From an uncultured Bacteroides sp. (GTDB lineage: Bacteria; Bacteroidota; Bacteroidia; Bacteroidales; Bacteroidaceae), in contig NZ_CALDPF010000031.1 of assembly GCF_937912035.1 (NCBI RefSeq), positions 470,142 through 534,141 of the forward strand: a stretch of 64,000 bases of DNA, given 5' to 3'. Shown here piece by piece: positions 19,487 to 28,493 of the stretch. A program made the position numbers and the translations under genes. The notes below the pieces were generated by a model that worked only from the letters and a program-made list of their open reading frames with translations, was not told the origin of the DNA and ran no database searches. The first letter of the stretch is position 1. Every line of letters begins with the position of its first letter.

Positions 19487-21847
19487 ATGCATCGTATCAT
19501 TTATTATCTTACTTTTCTTTTTACTATAATATATCCTGTAGTAGTAAATGCCTCAATACCCCAGAAACAGATAGTCCTAAGTTGGAAAGCACAGGGAATC
19601 CTATCAGGCAAAAAAATATTGTATATAGAGCGTAAACAATATCCAGGCGATCATCATAATACGGAAACACTGTTTATGGCTGGTGAGTTTAATGAAAACA
19701 GTTTTAGTGGTGGAAGTGCAATGAGAGTATTTGATGTAGATACAAGAAAATCTTATACTTTACTTGAATGTACTGATGGAGTTATACGGGATCCTGAAAT
19801 CTCATATGACGGCAAGAAAGTTCTATTTTCAATGAGAAGGAATGTAAAAGACTCATATCATATATATGAGATGAATCTGGATGGAACTGAACTAATCCAA
19901 TTGACAAAGGCTGAAAACGTTTCAGATATTGACCCGGCATATTTACCTGATGGTGGTATCGTATTTTCGTCTACACGTCAGCCCAAATATTGTATGTGCA
20001 ATTTGATTATCCAGGCTAATCTATTTAGAATGAACGGTGATGGCTCTAATATTACCCAAATTGGTGTAAATACTCTTTTTGAGGGTCATGCATCTATTCT
20101 TAATGATGGACGTATATTATACGATCGATGGGAATATGTGGACAGAAATTTCGGAGATGCCCAAGGGTTATGGACTGTTAATCCTGATGGAACTAAACAT
20201 TCTATTTATTATGGCAATAATACGGCTTGTCCAGGTGGAGTTATAGATGGACGTCAGATTCCTGGAACTGACTTAGTTGTCTGCATTTTCGCCCCTTGTC
20301 ATGAAAGGCCATGGGGAGCAATGACTATAATAGACCACAATAAAGGTGTAGATGGACGCAATGCTGTTACACGTATTTGGCCCGAAGAAGCTTTAGATTG
20401 GGTTGATAATGGAGATTTAGACACATTCAAACAACTAAACCGTTTCTTTGAGGACCCTTTCCCAATTGACAAAGAAAACTTTTTGGTATCAAGAACTATT
20501 TGGTTTAAACCAGGAGGATGGTTCATTGCTGACTCAAAACAGGGCATATATCTGGTTGGATATGATGGTACAGAAGAGTTATTGATTGAAGGGAACGAGA
20601 GTTTATTTGATCCTCAAATCATACAACCTAGACCAAAGCCAAACATTATACCATTTATGCGTAATTATAAAGATTCTTTTGGCCAGTTTTACGTTGAAAA
20701 TGTATATGTGGGAACTCACATGCAAGGTGTAAAAAAAGGAGCTGTAAAATGGTTGCGTGTTGTTGAATCACCAGAAAAAAGGACATGGAGCAAAAGTGCC
20801 TGGAGTGGTCAAGGAGCACAATATCCAGGTATGAATTGGCACAGCTTTGAAAACAAACAAATATTGGGAGAAGTTCCAGTGGAAGAAGACGGTTCTGTAA
20901 GTTTTTATGTTCCTGCTAAAAGACATGTATATTTTCAACTGTTGGATAAGGATAAGAAAATGATCCAGTCAATGAGAAGTGGGGTTTCATTAATGCCAGG
21001 AGAGATAAACGGTTGTATTGGATGCCATGAGGATAGACTTAGTATTCCAACTCCATCCCCAAGGCGTCCTACCGCCCTAAATAAAAAACCAGCCGAACTA
21101 TCAAAATGGATGGATAAGGAACCTTTTAAGTTTTCATTTATGGAGCACGTACAACCTATATTTGATAAACATTGTGTTAAATGCCATGACTTTGACTTAG
21201 AAAACCGTAAAAAGCTTGTCCTTGCTGGAGATATGACTCCTTTTTTCAATACTGCATATACTAATTTATATGTAAATAAAATTATCAGCCTTGTAGGTGG
21301 AGGTCCAGCTGATATACAGCAAGCATACTCCTGGGGAAGCCATACCAGCAAATTGACAAAGATTATAGACAATGGCCATAAAGGAGTAAAACTGACTCCT
21401 AAAGAAAAAGAAATAATTTATACATGGATGGATTTAAATGGTGTATATTATCCTGTATATGAATCTGCCTTTTTTGAGACTTTGTCCGGAAGATGTCCTT
21501 TATATGATAACGAAATTCAGCGATTAGCAGAGCTTACTGGAATAGACTTGTATAGTTTGCGAGATTGCCAACGATCATTACAAGCACAAGTAAGCTTTGA
21601 CCGTCCTGATCAAAGTATTATATTGGATGGAGTAAGGAAGGATAAGGGTAAATATAATGAGGCTCTACAGATTATAAAACTTGGACAAAAACGTTTGAAA
21701 GAAACTCCTAGAGGTGATATAGAAAATGAGCTCGTACCATGTATACAACATAAAGAACAACTTAAAAGATACATAGAGCGAGTCTCAAAAAATGAAGAAT
21801 TTGATGATGCAATCAACTCAAACAGAAAATTATATGACGTAGAATAA
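19487..21847 (+). CDS. HzsA-like secreted di-heme cytochrome c (paralogue 1)
   Basis: 786 residues, signal peptide to about residue 22. Residues about 60-480 form a TolB/WD-like beta-propeller (DGTELIQLTKAE, PDGGIVFSSTRQPKYCMCN, RILYDRWEYVDR) of the type joined to hydrazine synthase alpha-subunit-like middle domains. There are two c-type heme sites: CIGCH at 510-514, and CVKCH at 563-567 inside HVQPIFDKHCVKCHDF, which resembles planctomycete PSCyt1 modules. Periplasmic or surface redox enzyme; reaction unknown. It is about two-thirds identical to the product of 28494-30869 by eye. True hydrazine synthesis is very unlikely because no partner subunits are present. It follows a SusCD pair and a terminator and converges on the regulator gene. 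Confidence 0.8.
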   Translation: MHRIIYYLTFLFTIIYPVVVNASIPQKQIVLSWKAQGILSGKKILYIERKQYPGDHHNTETLFMAGEFNENSFSGGSAMRVFDVDTRKSYTLLECTDGVIRDPEISYDGKKVLFSMRRNVKDSYHIYEMNLDGTELIQLTKAENVSDIDPAYLPDGGIVFSSTRQPKYCMCNLIIQANLFRMNGDGSNITQIGVNTLFEGHASILNDGRILYDRWEYVDRNFGDAQGLWTVNPDGTKHSIYYGNNTACPGGVIDGRQIPGTDLVVCIFAPCHERPWGAMTIIDHNKGVDGRNAVTRIWPEEALDWVDNGDLDTFKQLNRFFEDPFPIDKENFLVSRTIWFKPGGWFIADSKQGIYLVGYDGTEELLIEGNESLFDPQIIQPRPKPNIIPFMRNYKDSFGQFYVENVYVGTHMQGVKKGAVKWLRVVESPEKRTWSKSAWSGQGAQYPGMNWHSFENKQILGEVPVEEDGSVSFYVPAKRHVYFQLLDKDKKMIQSMRSGVSLMPGEINGCIGCHEDRLSIPTPSPRRPTALNKKPAELSKWMDKEPFKFSFMEHVQPIFDKHCVKCHDFDLENRKKLVLAGDMTPFFNTAYTNLYVNKIISLVGGGPADIQQAYSWGSHTSKLTKIIDNGHKGVKLTPKEKEIIYTWMDLNGVYYPVYESAFFETLSGRCPLYDNEIQRLAELTGIDLYSLRDCQRSLQAQVSFDRPDQSIILDGVRKDKGKYNEALQIIKLGQKRLKETPRGDIENELVPCIQHKEQLKRYIERVSKNEEFDDAINSNRKLYDVE

Positions 21848-21907
21848 ATCATGGAGGATGTAACTTCCAAACAATTTATATAAAAGTCTGTATTTTCAAA
21901 ATATAAT

Positions 21908-21958
21908 AAGCCAACTAATTCTCAACTCCAAAGCATTAAGAATTAGATGGCTTTTACT
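21908..21958 (+). terminator. Terminator after HzsA-like paralogue 1
   Basis: AAGCCAACTAATTCT (from 21908) pairs with AGAATTAGATGGCTT (to 21953) with one mismatch, followed by TTTTACTTTAA. It lies between convergent genes and could serve both. Confidence 0.7.
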
Positions 21959-21987
21959 TTAACATGACTACATGTAATAACTCATAC

Positions 21988-24900
21988 TCAATTATTATCT
22001 GAAGTTTTCTTTTGAGCTATATAATCTTTCGGCGACATTCCATAATGCTGAATAAAGCAGCGTGTGAAGTAGCTAGGGCTAGAAAAACCAAATTCATATG
22101 CTACATCAGATATACGAACATTATCAACTTTAAGTAACACCGTCGCTGCATGTTCTATTCTGGCAATACGTATATAATCGTTAGGAGAAACATTCAATAA
22201 GGCTTTCATCTTTCTGAAGAAAGTTGTCTGACTCATCCCCAATTGTTCGCATAAGAACGTTATATTCAGTTTATCACTTGATATATTTTCTTCTACCAGT
22301 TTCTGGAACTTATCAACCAACATGCTATCTGACTTATTAACAAGTTCATCAATCTTAACTGATACCTGCGATGAAAAATGTTTCTCTGCGTCTTTACGTT
22401 TTTTATCAATAATAAGATCAATCCTTGCCAACAAATACCTCATAGAGAAAGGTTTCTCAATATATTCCTCTGCGCCCGCCATATATCCTTCCAATCTTGC
22501 TTCCACGGTATTCTTTGCAGTCAGCATTACTACCGGTATACCACACAGTTCAATCCTGTTCTTTATAACCCTACATAACTCGCACCCATCCATCCTTGGC
22601 ATCATCACATCAGTTATTACTACCGATACAGGATATTTCTCTATAATTCCCATTGCAGAAATACCATTTGAGGCAACAAATACATTATACTTTTCTGACA
22701 ATGTTTTTTTTAGGAAGTTACGTAATTCTGGTTCATCTTCAACTACCAAAATATTTACTTTAGATTCATCCGATGTTTCTGCAAGAATCAAATCATTATC
22801 TTCTTCATCCGTTACTGACTCGATAGAAAATACCATTTGTTGCTTTAAAGGCAATGTCAAACGAAAATTTGTATAATCCATATCATCAATCAATTCCAAA
22901 CTACCATTATGCATCTCGGCTAACGAACGGCAAAAAGCTAATCCAATACCTGTACCAGTCTTACTTTCAGCGTTAGCAGTTCTATAAAACATATTGAAAA
23001 CCTTTGCCCTATCACTTTTATCTATTATAACACCGTCATTACGTACTGATAAATAGAAATTATCCCCATCAATACCTAGCTCTATTTTAATTATATGGCT
23101 GGAATACTTAACAGCATTATTAAGCATATTACTTACTATCTTAGTAAAAGCCTCTCTATCTATTGGAGCCTCAATAGCTATATTATCTAAATTGTCTTCA
23201 CAATCCAAATTGTTTTCTTTTATTTGAGCAGAAAATCTATAGAGAATACCTTTTAATAAATCAGACAAATTGGTTTTCACAAAATTCAACTGCAACTGTT
23301 CCGATTCCATCTTACGAAAATCCAGCAATTGTGTACATAGATTTTGAAGACGATCCACATTTTTCTCAACCAATAGAAGATTCTCACTTCTATTCAAAGA
23401 AAGTTCTTTGTCCAAAGGAGCCTTTATCAGTGTTAGAGGAGTACGAATCTCATGAACTATCGTAGTGAAGAAATTAATTTTGGTTTTATATATTTCCTTT
23501 TCTGTAGCATCTTTAATTTCCTTTATATGTTCCTTCTGTTTACTATTAATACGTTCATGCCATTTATGAAGAGAGAAAATAAAAATTGCAAATGCAACCA
23601 CCATATATATTGTTTTAGCCCACCACGAAAGATAGAAAGGGGGGATAATTTCAATATTATATGAAATTTCATTATCTACCCACTCACCATTATAATCTGT
23701 TGTCTGAAAACGTACTTTATATTTTCCAGGTAAGAGACTGGGATATGTAAAACTTGCATTACCATTCTGTACATGCCAGCCTCTGTCAATCGGGTCTAAA
23801 CGATAACGATAGCGCAATGCCCCAGGAGCTGTATATGTAAGAGAACTAAAATCAAAAGACAAAGTATTCTCCGTATAATTAATATCATATACACCTTCAT
23901 CGGCATTATATATGGTGCGTTCCATGTTCACTCCCATACACATAAGTTTCGACAATTGAGGTTTTGGCACTATATTACTTGGGAGAAACAATGTGGGATC
24001 AAAACATGTAAAACCATTTATTGTCCCAAAATGAATTATACCATTATCATCTTTAAAAGAGGAACTGACATTAAACCTGTTTTCAGGCAATCCCTCCAAA
24101 GTTGTAAAAACATACGAAGCATGTGTTTTAGGATGATAACGAACCAACCCATAGGCTGTAGATATCCAAAAATATCCTTGGCCGTCTTCAACAATACGGT
24201 ATGCAAAATTAGTTGACACACTTTGTTCTGAGATAACATGGTTAATAAAACAATTTCTTGATTCATCAAGACGAGATATACCCAAGGATGTTGCAACCCA
24301 TATTTCATGGTTAGTGGTCTCCATTACAGACTGTATTGTGCCAGTATTCAGTGCATATTTAGTCAATTTATTGTCTGGAGATATGCATGCAAGTTCATTT
24401 GTACATACAGCCCATATATTACTCCTGCTATCCTGATATAGTTGACTACAAGGTCTTATTTCTTCATACAAATCACTAAAACGTTTGTTTTCCTTTTCAT
24501 ATACCTGGACACCTTTATCAGTTGCAATCCATATATCACCTGTATTTGTTTTCAATATAGAAAATACGAAATCAGACTTAAGATTACTCTTATTGTCATC
24601 TGATGAAAACGAATATACTACCTTCTTCTTCTTGATGTCGAACAGTTCTATACCATTGTCAAAACTTCCACACCAAAGAATACCATCATCGCAACATAGT
24701 CCATGGATATTATTGTTATTTAAGCCATTACCTTTTGAATAATTCTCAAATCTGTTTTCTGAATAAATAAAACGACTAACACCATAGTCTTCTGTTCCAA
24801 TCCACAGATTACCTTCATTATCCTTACAAAATTCACGGATTACTGTTCCTTCCAAACCTGGATATTTTTTACTCGGCTTATAGCTATTAAATTTACATTG

Positions 24901-25851
24901 TACGTTTGGAACGTATGATAAACCTCTAAAGTAACTTCCACACCATACTCCTCCTTCCCTATCCTTGAAAAAAGAATATATTGCGTGGTCTTGAATTGCA
25001 TAGATATCGTGAGGATCCTTTTCCCAATGATAAACCTTATCTTCATCAATATTATAAATATATATACCATTTTCTGTTCCAATCCAGAAAGTTGACGGAT
25101 CATAACACATTATATCTCTAATGTAATTTTCCTTAATGATCTGCCTAAAACTATTCGAATTCACATCATATATCCACAATCCCTTTGATTTAGTTCCTAC
25201 AAGTATAGTATTATCATTTACAGCATACAAATTATTTATATCACTTATAGTTGAAGGTATATCATATTTTATATATGCTATATTTCCTTCACCAATAGAC
25301 ATTCGAACAAGCTGTTTATCTTCAATGACTCCCCAGATATAATGATCAGACTGTGAGAATCCTATACTTACAGGCGCTTCAAGCAATGACATTCTCTCTG
25401 TTTTAACATCATATCTAGCAAATCTGTCATAGTAGTTAAACCAAAGATTACCAAGACTATCAATTAAAGGCATATTAAATGTTCGCTCATAAGATATAGG
25501 ATTCCTGTATAAATCCCCAGACTTAAGATCATATATATATCCATTACTAATCCATAATTTATCTTTATCATAAACCATTACCCATGGGGTGTATATTTCA
25601 AGTATATCACGAAAATCCGGAAGAATTTCCGACAGTGCTATTACTTCATTTCCATCAAACCTATATACTCCTCTTCCTGTAGCCAGCCATATATACCCTC
25701 TCGAATCCTGGTCTATATTTAATATTGTAGTCTGAGGAAGATTTAACTCATCATAATAACAACGGAAAAATGTAGCACTATCTTTACCTGATAGCAAACA
25801 TGGTAAAATAGATATTAAACACGTTAACAAAAATACTTTCATAGTTTTCAT
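21988..25851 (-). CDS. Hybrid two-component system sensor/regulator (HTCS)
   Basis: 1287-residue one-protein two-component system of the Bacteroides type. A signal peptide is followed by a periplasmic sensor made of two-bladed Reg_prop/propeller repeats (about 30-640, e.g. DQDSRGYIWLATGRGVYRFD), a Y_Y_Y domain (about 655-745) and a transmembrane helix (about 750-770). Then come a histidine kinase with His800 in VHEIRTPL, N-box NMLNNAVKYSS and G-box GTGIGLAFCRS, a receiver with phospho-acceptor Asp1081 (VVITDVMMPRMDG), and a C-terminal AraC-type HTH (about 1185-1280, ISDVAYEFGFSSPSYFTRCF). It probably senses a periplasmic ligand and activates the neighbouring operons. It diverges from the membrane-protein gene at 26101 and has its own good promoter. 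Confidence 0.96.
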   Translation of the reverse strand: MKTMKVFLLTCLISILPCLLSGKDSATFFRCYYDELNLPQTTILNIDQDSRGYIWLATGRGVYRFDGNEVIALSEILPDFRDILEIYTPWVMVYDKDKLWISNGYIYDLKSGDLYRNPISYERTFNMPLIDSLGNLWFNYYDRFARYDVKTERMSLLEAPVSIGFSQSDHYIWGVIEDKQLVRMSIGEGNIAYIKYDIPSTISDINNLYAVNDNTILVGTKSKGLWIYDVNSNSFRQIIKENYIRDIMCYDPSTFWIGTENGIYIYNIDEDKVYHWEKDPHDIYAIQDHAIYSFFKDREGGVWCGSYFRGLSYVPNVQCKFNSYKPSKKYPGLEGTVIREFCKDNEGNLWIGTEDYGVSRFIYSENRFENYSKGNGLNNNNIHGLCCDDGILWCGSFDNGIELFDIKKKKVVYSFSSDDNKSNLKSDFVFSILKTNTGDIWIATDKGVQVYEKENKRFSDLYEEIRPCSQLYQDSRSNIWAVCTNELACISPDNKLTKYALNTGTIQSVMETTNHEIWVATSLGISRLDESRNCFINHVISEQSVSTNFAYRIVEDGQGYFWISTAYGLVRYHPKTHASYVFTTLEGLPENRFNVSSSFKDDNGIIHFGTINGFTCFDPTLFLPSNIVPKPQLSKLMCMGVNMERTIYNADEGVYDINYTENTLSFDFSSLTYTAPGALRYRYRLDPIDRGWHVQNGNASFTYPSLLPGKYKVRFQTTDYNGEWVDNEISYNIEIIPPFYLSWWAKTIYMVVAFAIFIFSLHKWHERINSKQKEHIKEIKDATEKEIYKTKINFFTTIVHEIRTPLTLIKAPLDKELSLNRSENLLLVEKNVDRLQNLCTQLLDFRKMESEQLQLNFVKTNLSDLLKGILYRFSAQIKENNLDCEDNLDNIAIEAPIDREAFTKIVSNMLNNAVKYSSHIIKIELGIDGDNFYLSVRNDGVIIDKSDRAKVFNMFYRTANAESKTGTGIGLAFCRSLAEMHNGSLELIDDMDYTNFRLTLPLKQQMVFSIESVTDEEDNDLILAETSDESKVNILVVEDEPELRNFLKKTLSEKYNVFVASNGISAMGIIEKYPVSVVITDVMMPRMDGCELCRVIKNRIELCGIPVVMLTAKNTVEARLEGYMAGAEEYIEKPFSMRYLLARIDLIIDKKRKDAEKHFSSQVSVKIDELVNKSDSMLVDKFQKLVEENISSDKLNITFLCEQLGMSQTTFFRKMKALLNVSPNDYIRIARIEHAATVLLKVDNVRISDVAYEFGFSSPSYFTRCFIQHYGMSPKDYIAQKKTSDNN

Positions 25852-25876
25852 TTATTCATCAATTCTATATTCAAGT

Positions 25877-25908
25877 CAAAAGTAATAATCTCAATAATTA
25901 TGAGCAAA
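25877..25908 (-). promoter_or_regulatory. Promoter of the HTCS gene
   Basis: On the minus strand TTTG (25908-25905) and TACTTTTG (25884-25877) are separated by 20 bases, a near-ideal Bacteroidota -33/-7 pair. The ATG at 25851 follows about 25 bases later. Confidence 0.65.
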
Positions 25909-26006
25909 TCTACAATAAAATATATTTAATGTTTGGAAGAAAATAAATACATATTGGAAGAATAATGAAATTTTACAGATATTAAATTCCCATTTATCCA
26001 TAATAA

Positions 26007-26072
26007 GGGAGTTTTTGAAAAGCATTTAAAAAAATATATAAACCTATTAGAAGAAAATATATAGACATTTGC
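26007..26072 (+). promoter_or_regulatory. Activator site plus -7 box for the membrane-protein gene
   Basis: GGGAGTTTTT, then G, AAAAGC, A, TTTAAAA (26007-26031) stands exactly 60 bases before ATTTGC (26067-26072), part of the -7-like GACATTTG. The same arrangement with the same distance occurs at 28411-28476. No TTTG -33 element is seen, so activation by a bound protein is likely; the local HTCS is the obvious candidate. Confidence 0.55.
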
Positions 26073-26100
26073 ATTATACTATATTTAAATTTTTATATCT

Positions 26101-27081
26101 ATGGAATTAAACATTATTGAATTATTAATTGCATTTGCAGGGGGGATTTTTGGGGCTGCCATAGGCGCCTTCCCCGTTTGGGTATTATGTGGGTTGGCTG
26201 TACTGATTGGAGCTACAGTAAATCTTACTTCCGGTAATCCGGATTTCATGAATCTAGTTGCATGGGGCATCTTTCTTGGTCCTCATACATCATTTGCAGG
26301 TGGATGTGCAGCTGCAGCATTTGCAGCAAAGAAAAAACTAATAACAAATGGTAGAGACATATGTACTGCCCTTGTTGGTCTTAACAATCCTTCAGTACTG
26401 TTGGTTGGTGGTCTTTTTGGAATTCTAGGACATTTAATCTTGCTTATTATCAATCTAATTCCTAATTACAGTGATACAACATGGACAAATACTATAGCAC
26501 TTGCCGTAATATTAAACATGTTTATTACTAGATTAGTATATGGAAATACAGGACTGTTAGGAAAGAAGGAAGGAAAAACAAACAGATGGATACCAACCAA
26601 TGAACATTCGTGGGTAATATACCAATCAGATTCTCTTCAAATACTACTCTTAGCTATAGCTATAGGTTCCCCGGCTGCATATATGGCAATAATTCTACCA
26701 GGAAGCAGCGGACTCATATTTGGGTTTGCAACTGTTGCATACACTTTTATGATAATGGGTTACAAAATACCTGTTACACATCATATCGCACTCTCATCAT
26801 CAATGGTCACTGCTACCACAGGAAATATTGCATGGGGAATAGCATTCGGCATTCTTGCTGCATATATAGGAGAGCTGTGTGCGGCAGCTTTCGTATATCA
26901 TGGAGATACTCATATTGACCCACCTACCATGGCTTTAGTAATAACGTTTACTATATACCCGGCTTTGGAATATATAGGAGTATTCGAATACAATGGAATC
27001 TTTACATGGATAGTTCCTATTGTTGTTGCCACCGGAGGATTTGTTACATTAAATCAGCTTCGTAAAATTAAGGAATATTGA
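26101..27081 (+). CDS. Multi-pass membrane protein, unrecognised permease-like
   Basis: 326 residues with about 8-9 hydrophobic segments rich in Gly/Ala (for example 7-40, 95-120, 130-150, 185-225, 235-265, 275-320) and few charges, as in a transporter. Internal resemblance between the halves (GGIFGAAIGAFPVW near the start; SSSMVTATTGNIAWGIAFGILAAYIGE later) hints at an inverted-repeat fold. I do not recognise the family. The promoter shares its regulatory motif and spacing with that of the cytochrome operon at 28494, so it is probably co-regulated and may move a substrate, product or aromatic cofactor across the inner membrane. That role is inference. Confidence 0.75.
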   Translation: MELNIIELLIAFAGGIFGAAIGAFPVWVLCGLAVLIGATVNLTSGNPDFMNLVAWGIFLGPHTSFAGGCAAAAFAAKKKLITNGRDICTALVGLNNPSVLLVGGLFGILGHLILLIINLIPNYSDTTWTNTIALAVILNMFITRLVYGNTGLLGKKEGKTNRWIPTNEHSWVIYQSDSLQILLLAIAIGSPAAYMAIILPGSSGLIFGFATVAYTFMIMGYKIPVTHHIALSSSMVTATTGNIAWGIAFGILAAYIGELCAAAFVYHGDTHIDPPTMALVITFTIYPALEYIGVFEYNGIFTWIVPIVVATGGFVTLNQLRKIKEY

Positions 27082-27091
27082 ATTAGTAAAT

Positions 27092-27140
27092 AACAGAAGT
27101 GCCATTTCCTCATACATTGACGATATGGCACTTCTGTTTT
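27092..27140. terminator. Bidirectional terminator
   Basis: AACAGAAGTGCCAT (27092-27105) pairs perfectly with ATGGCACTTCTGTT (27125-27138), with T-rich DNA following on the plus strand. It sits in the 70-bp gap between two convergent genes. Confidence 0.8.
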
Positions 27141-27151
27141 ATATAGCTATA

Positions 27152-28273
27152 TTAGTTATAAGATCTAATTATTGCATATCCTTCCATTTCTACAAGCAAA
27201 TTGTCTCTACAAATATCTGCATTTACATATATCACCTTTATTGAAGGATATGAAGATTCTATATATTGTTTAACAAGTCTTATATCATTTGAACGCTTTA
27301 CATATACTCTTAATGATTTCAATTCTGCATGCCCTTGAATATTGTATTCTTTCAAAGTTGCATCTGAAAGCAATATCCTAATATTATCCAATGTTAGTTC
27401 TGCCTGCTTTCCTGCATCCGTTTCGATTGTCATCTCACCTCGAATGGCAGCAGTTCCTGATATATATATCCACCCATCCGAATGAAATGATACAGAACGT
27501 GCTCTCTCAAACTTTGGAGTTGTTTTTCCTTTACTACCTACAAGAACCTTGGATGAATATTCATAAGCAGCTCTCTGTATTGGGTTATCAACACGATGAG
27601 AATACATTTTTGAGCCAGAAAACGCATCTAGTTCTATCTGTATTCCACCTAATTGAGTACCTATACCTGTAGCCGCTGGATAGCCATAATCAATAAAGGA
27701 ATCTCCATAAGTCCTGCTCCTCACATCATTAAACTCCTGATATCTCTGTCTTCCGGAAACTTCTTCTCCTGTGATATGCTCTATATAGTTCCACTGACGA
27801 ACAATATCGCTAATAGTAAAACCTTCACGTAACAGTATGCATGATATTTTTTCCATAACCATTTCGGACTGTTGACGTACAGATAAAGATAAGTCAGATT
27901 GAAATATTCCTGAAATAAACAACATGCGTTCATTTCCAATGCTTAACTTAACACAAGAAAACACATCATAAGTAGGATACTCCCAAACGACATCATCACA
28001 ATTTTCAGCTACCTGAATCTCAACCCCCAAAGTTCCACCATCAAGCAATGGTTGAGCCAAATATGTATATGCAGGAATTGAATGTTGAAATTCGCGCTTC
28101 AACATCAAGGCTATACTACTGCGCTGCTTCTTGAATTTTTCAGTATCTGTAGGAGAACCAAAGAATACAAGACGTACTACATTTTTCATATCAGATGCAT
28201 AACGGAGCAAATCTGCCAGCGCTATATCAAACTCCTTCTCTGAAGAGCATTTATAATAACAAGATAGAAACAT
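27152..28273 (-). CDS. Chorismatase-like protein (FkbO/Hyg5/XanB2 type, RidA fold)
   Basis: 373 residues, no signal peptide, so cytoplasmic. The middle has the family pattern WNYIEHITG, RYQEFNDVR, then YPAATGIGTQLGG. The C-terminal RidA-like half has NPIQRAAYEYSS, TPKFERARSV and IYISGTAAIRGE, which I recognise from the XanB2/FkbO/Hyg5 chorismatases. Those enzymes release pyruvate from chorismate to give 3- or 4-hydroxybenzoate or a dihydroxycyclohexadiene acid. Which product forms here, or whether chorismate is the substrate at all, cannot be settled by eye; it may be a RidA-family relative. A DAHP synthase, the entry step of chorismate synthesis, closes the adjacent divergent operon. Divergent from the cytochrome operon at 28494. 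Confidence 0.65.
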   Translation of the reverse strand: MFLSCYYKCSSEKEFDIALADLLRYASDMKNVVRLVFFGSPTDTEKFKKQRSSIALMLKREFQHSIPAYTYLAQPLLDGGTLGVEIQVAENCDDVVWEYPTYDVFSCVKLSIGNERMLFISGIFQSDLSLSVRQQSEMVMEKISCILLREGFTISDIVRQWNYIEHITGEEVSGRQRYQEFNDVRSRTYGDSFIDYGYPAATGIGTQLGGIQIELDAFSGSKMYSHRVDNPIQRAAYEYSSKVLVGSKGKTTPKFERARSVSFHSDGWIYISGTAAIRGEMTIETDAGKQAELTLDNIRILLSDATLKEYNIQGHAELKSLRVYVKRSNDIRLVKQYIESSYPSIKVIYVNADICRDNLLVEMEGYAIIRSYN

Positions 28274-28410
28274 AAATATTATTTTTTAATGCTAAAATAC
28301 CATCATTTTAATTATTCAACGAAAAGAATCCTTTCAAAATAATGAAATATTCTTCTATTATATCTAAAATATATAATAAAAGTATTTTAAATCGCATCTC
28401 ATTTTAGAAT

Positions 28411-28476
28411 GGGAGTTTTTTAAAAGCTTTTAAAAGGAAAATGAAAATACTATAAAGGAAAAAAGACGTTATTTGC
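28411..28476 (+). promoter_or_regulatory. Activator site plus -7 box for the cytochrome operon
   Basis: GGGAGTTTTT, then T, AAAAGC, T, TTTAAAA (28411-28435) stands exactly 60 bases before ATTTGC (28471-28476), as at 26007-26072. The -7-like box GTTATTTG is weak, which fits an activator-dependent promoter. The ATG at 28494 is 18 bases after the box. Confidence 0.55.
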
Positions 28477-28493
28477 AAAAAAAATACTGATAT

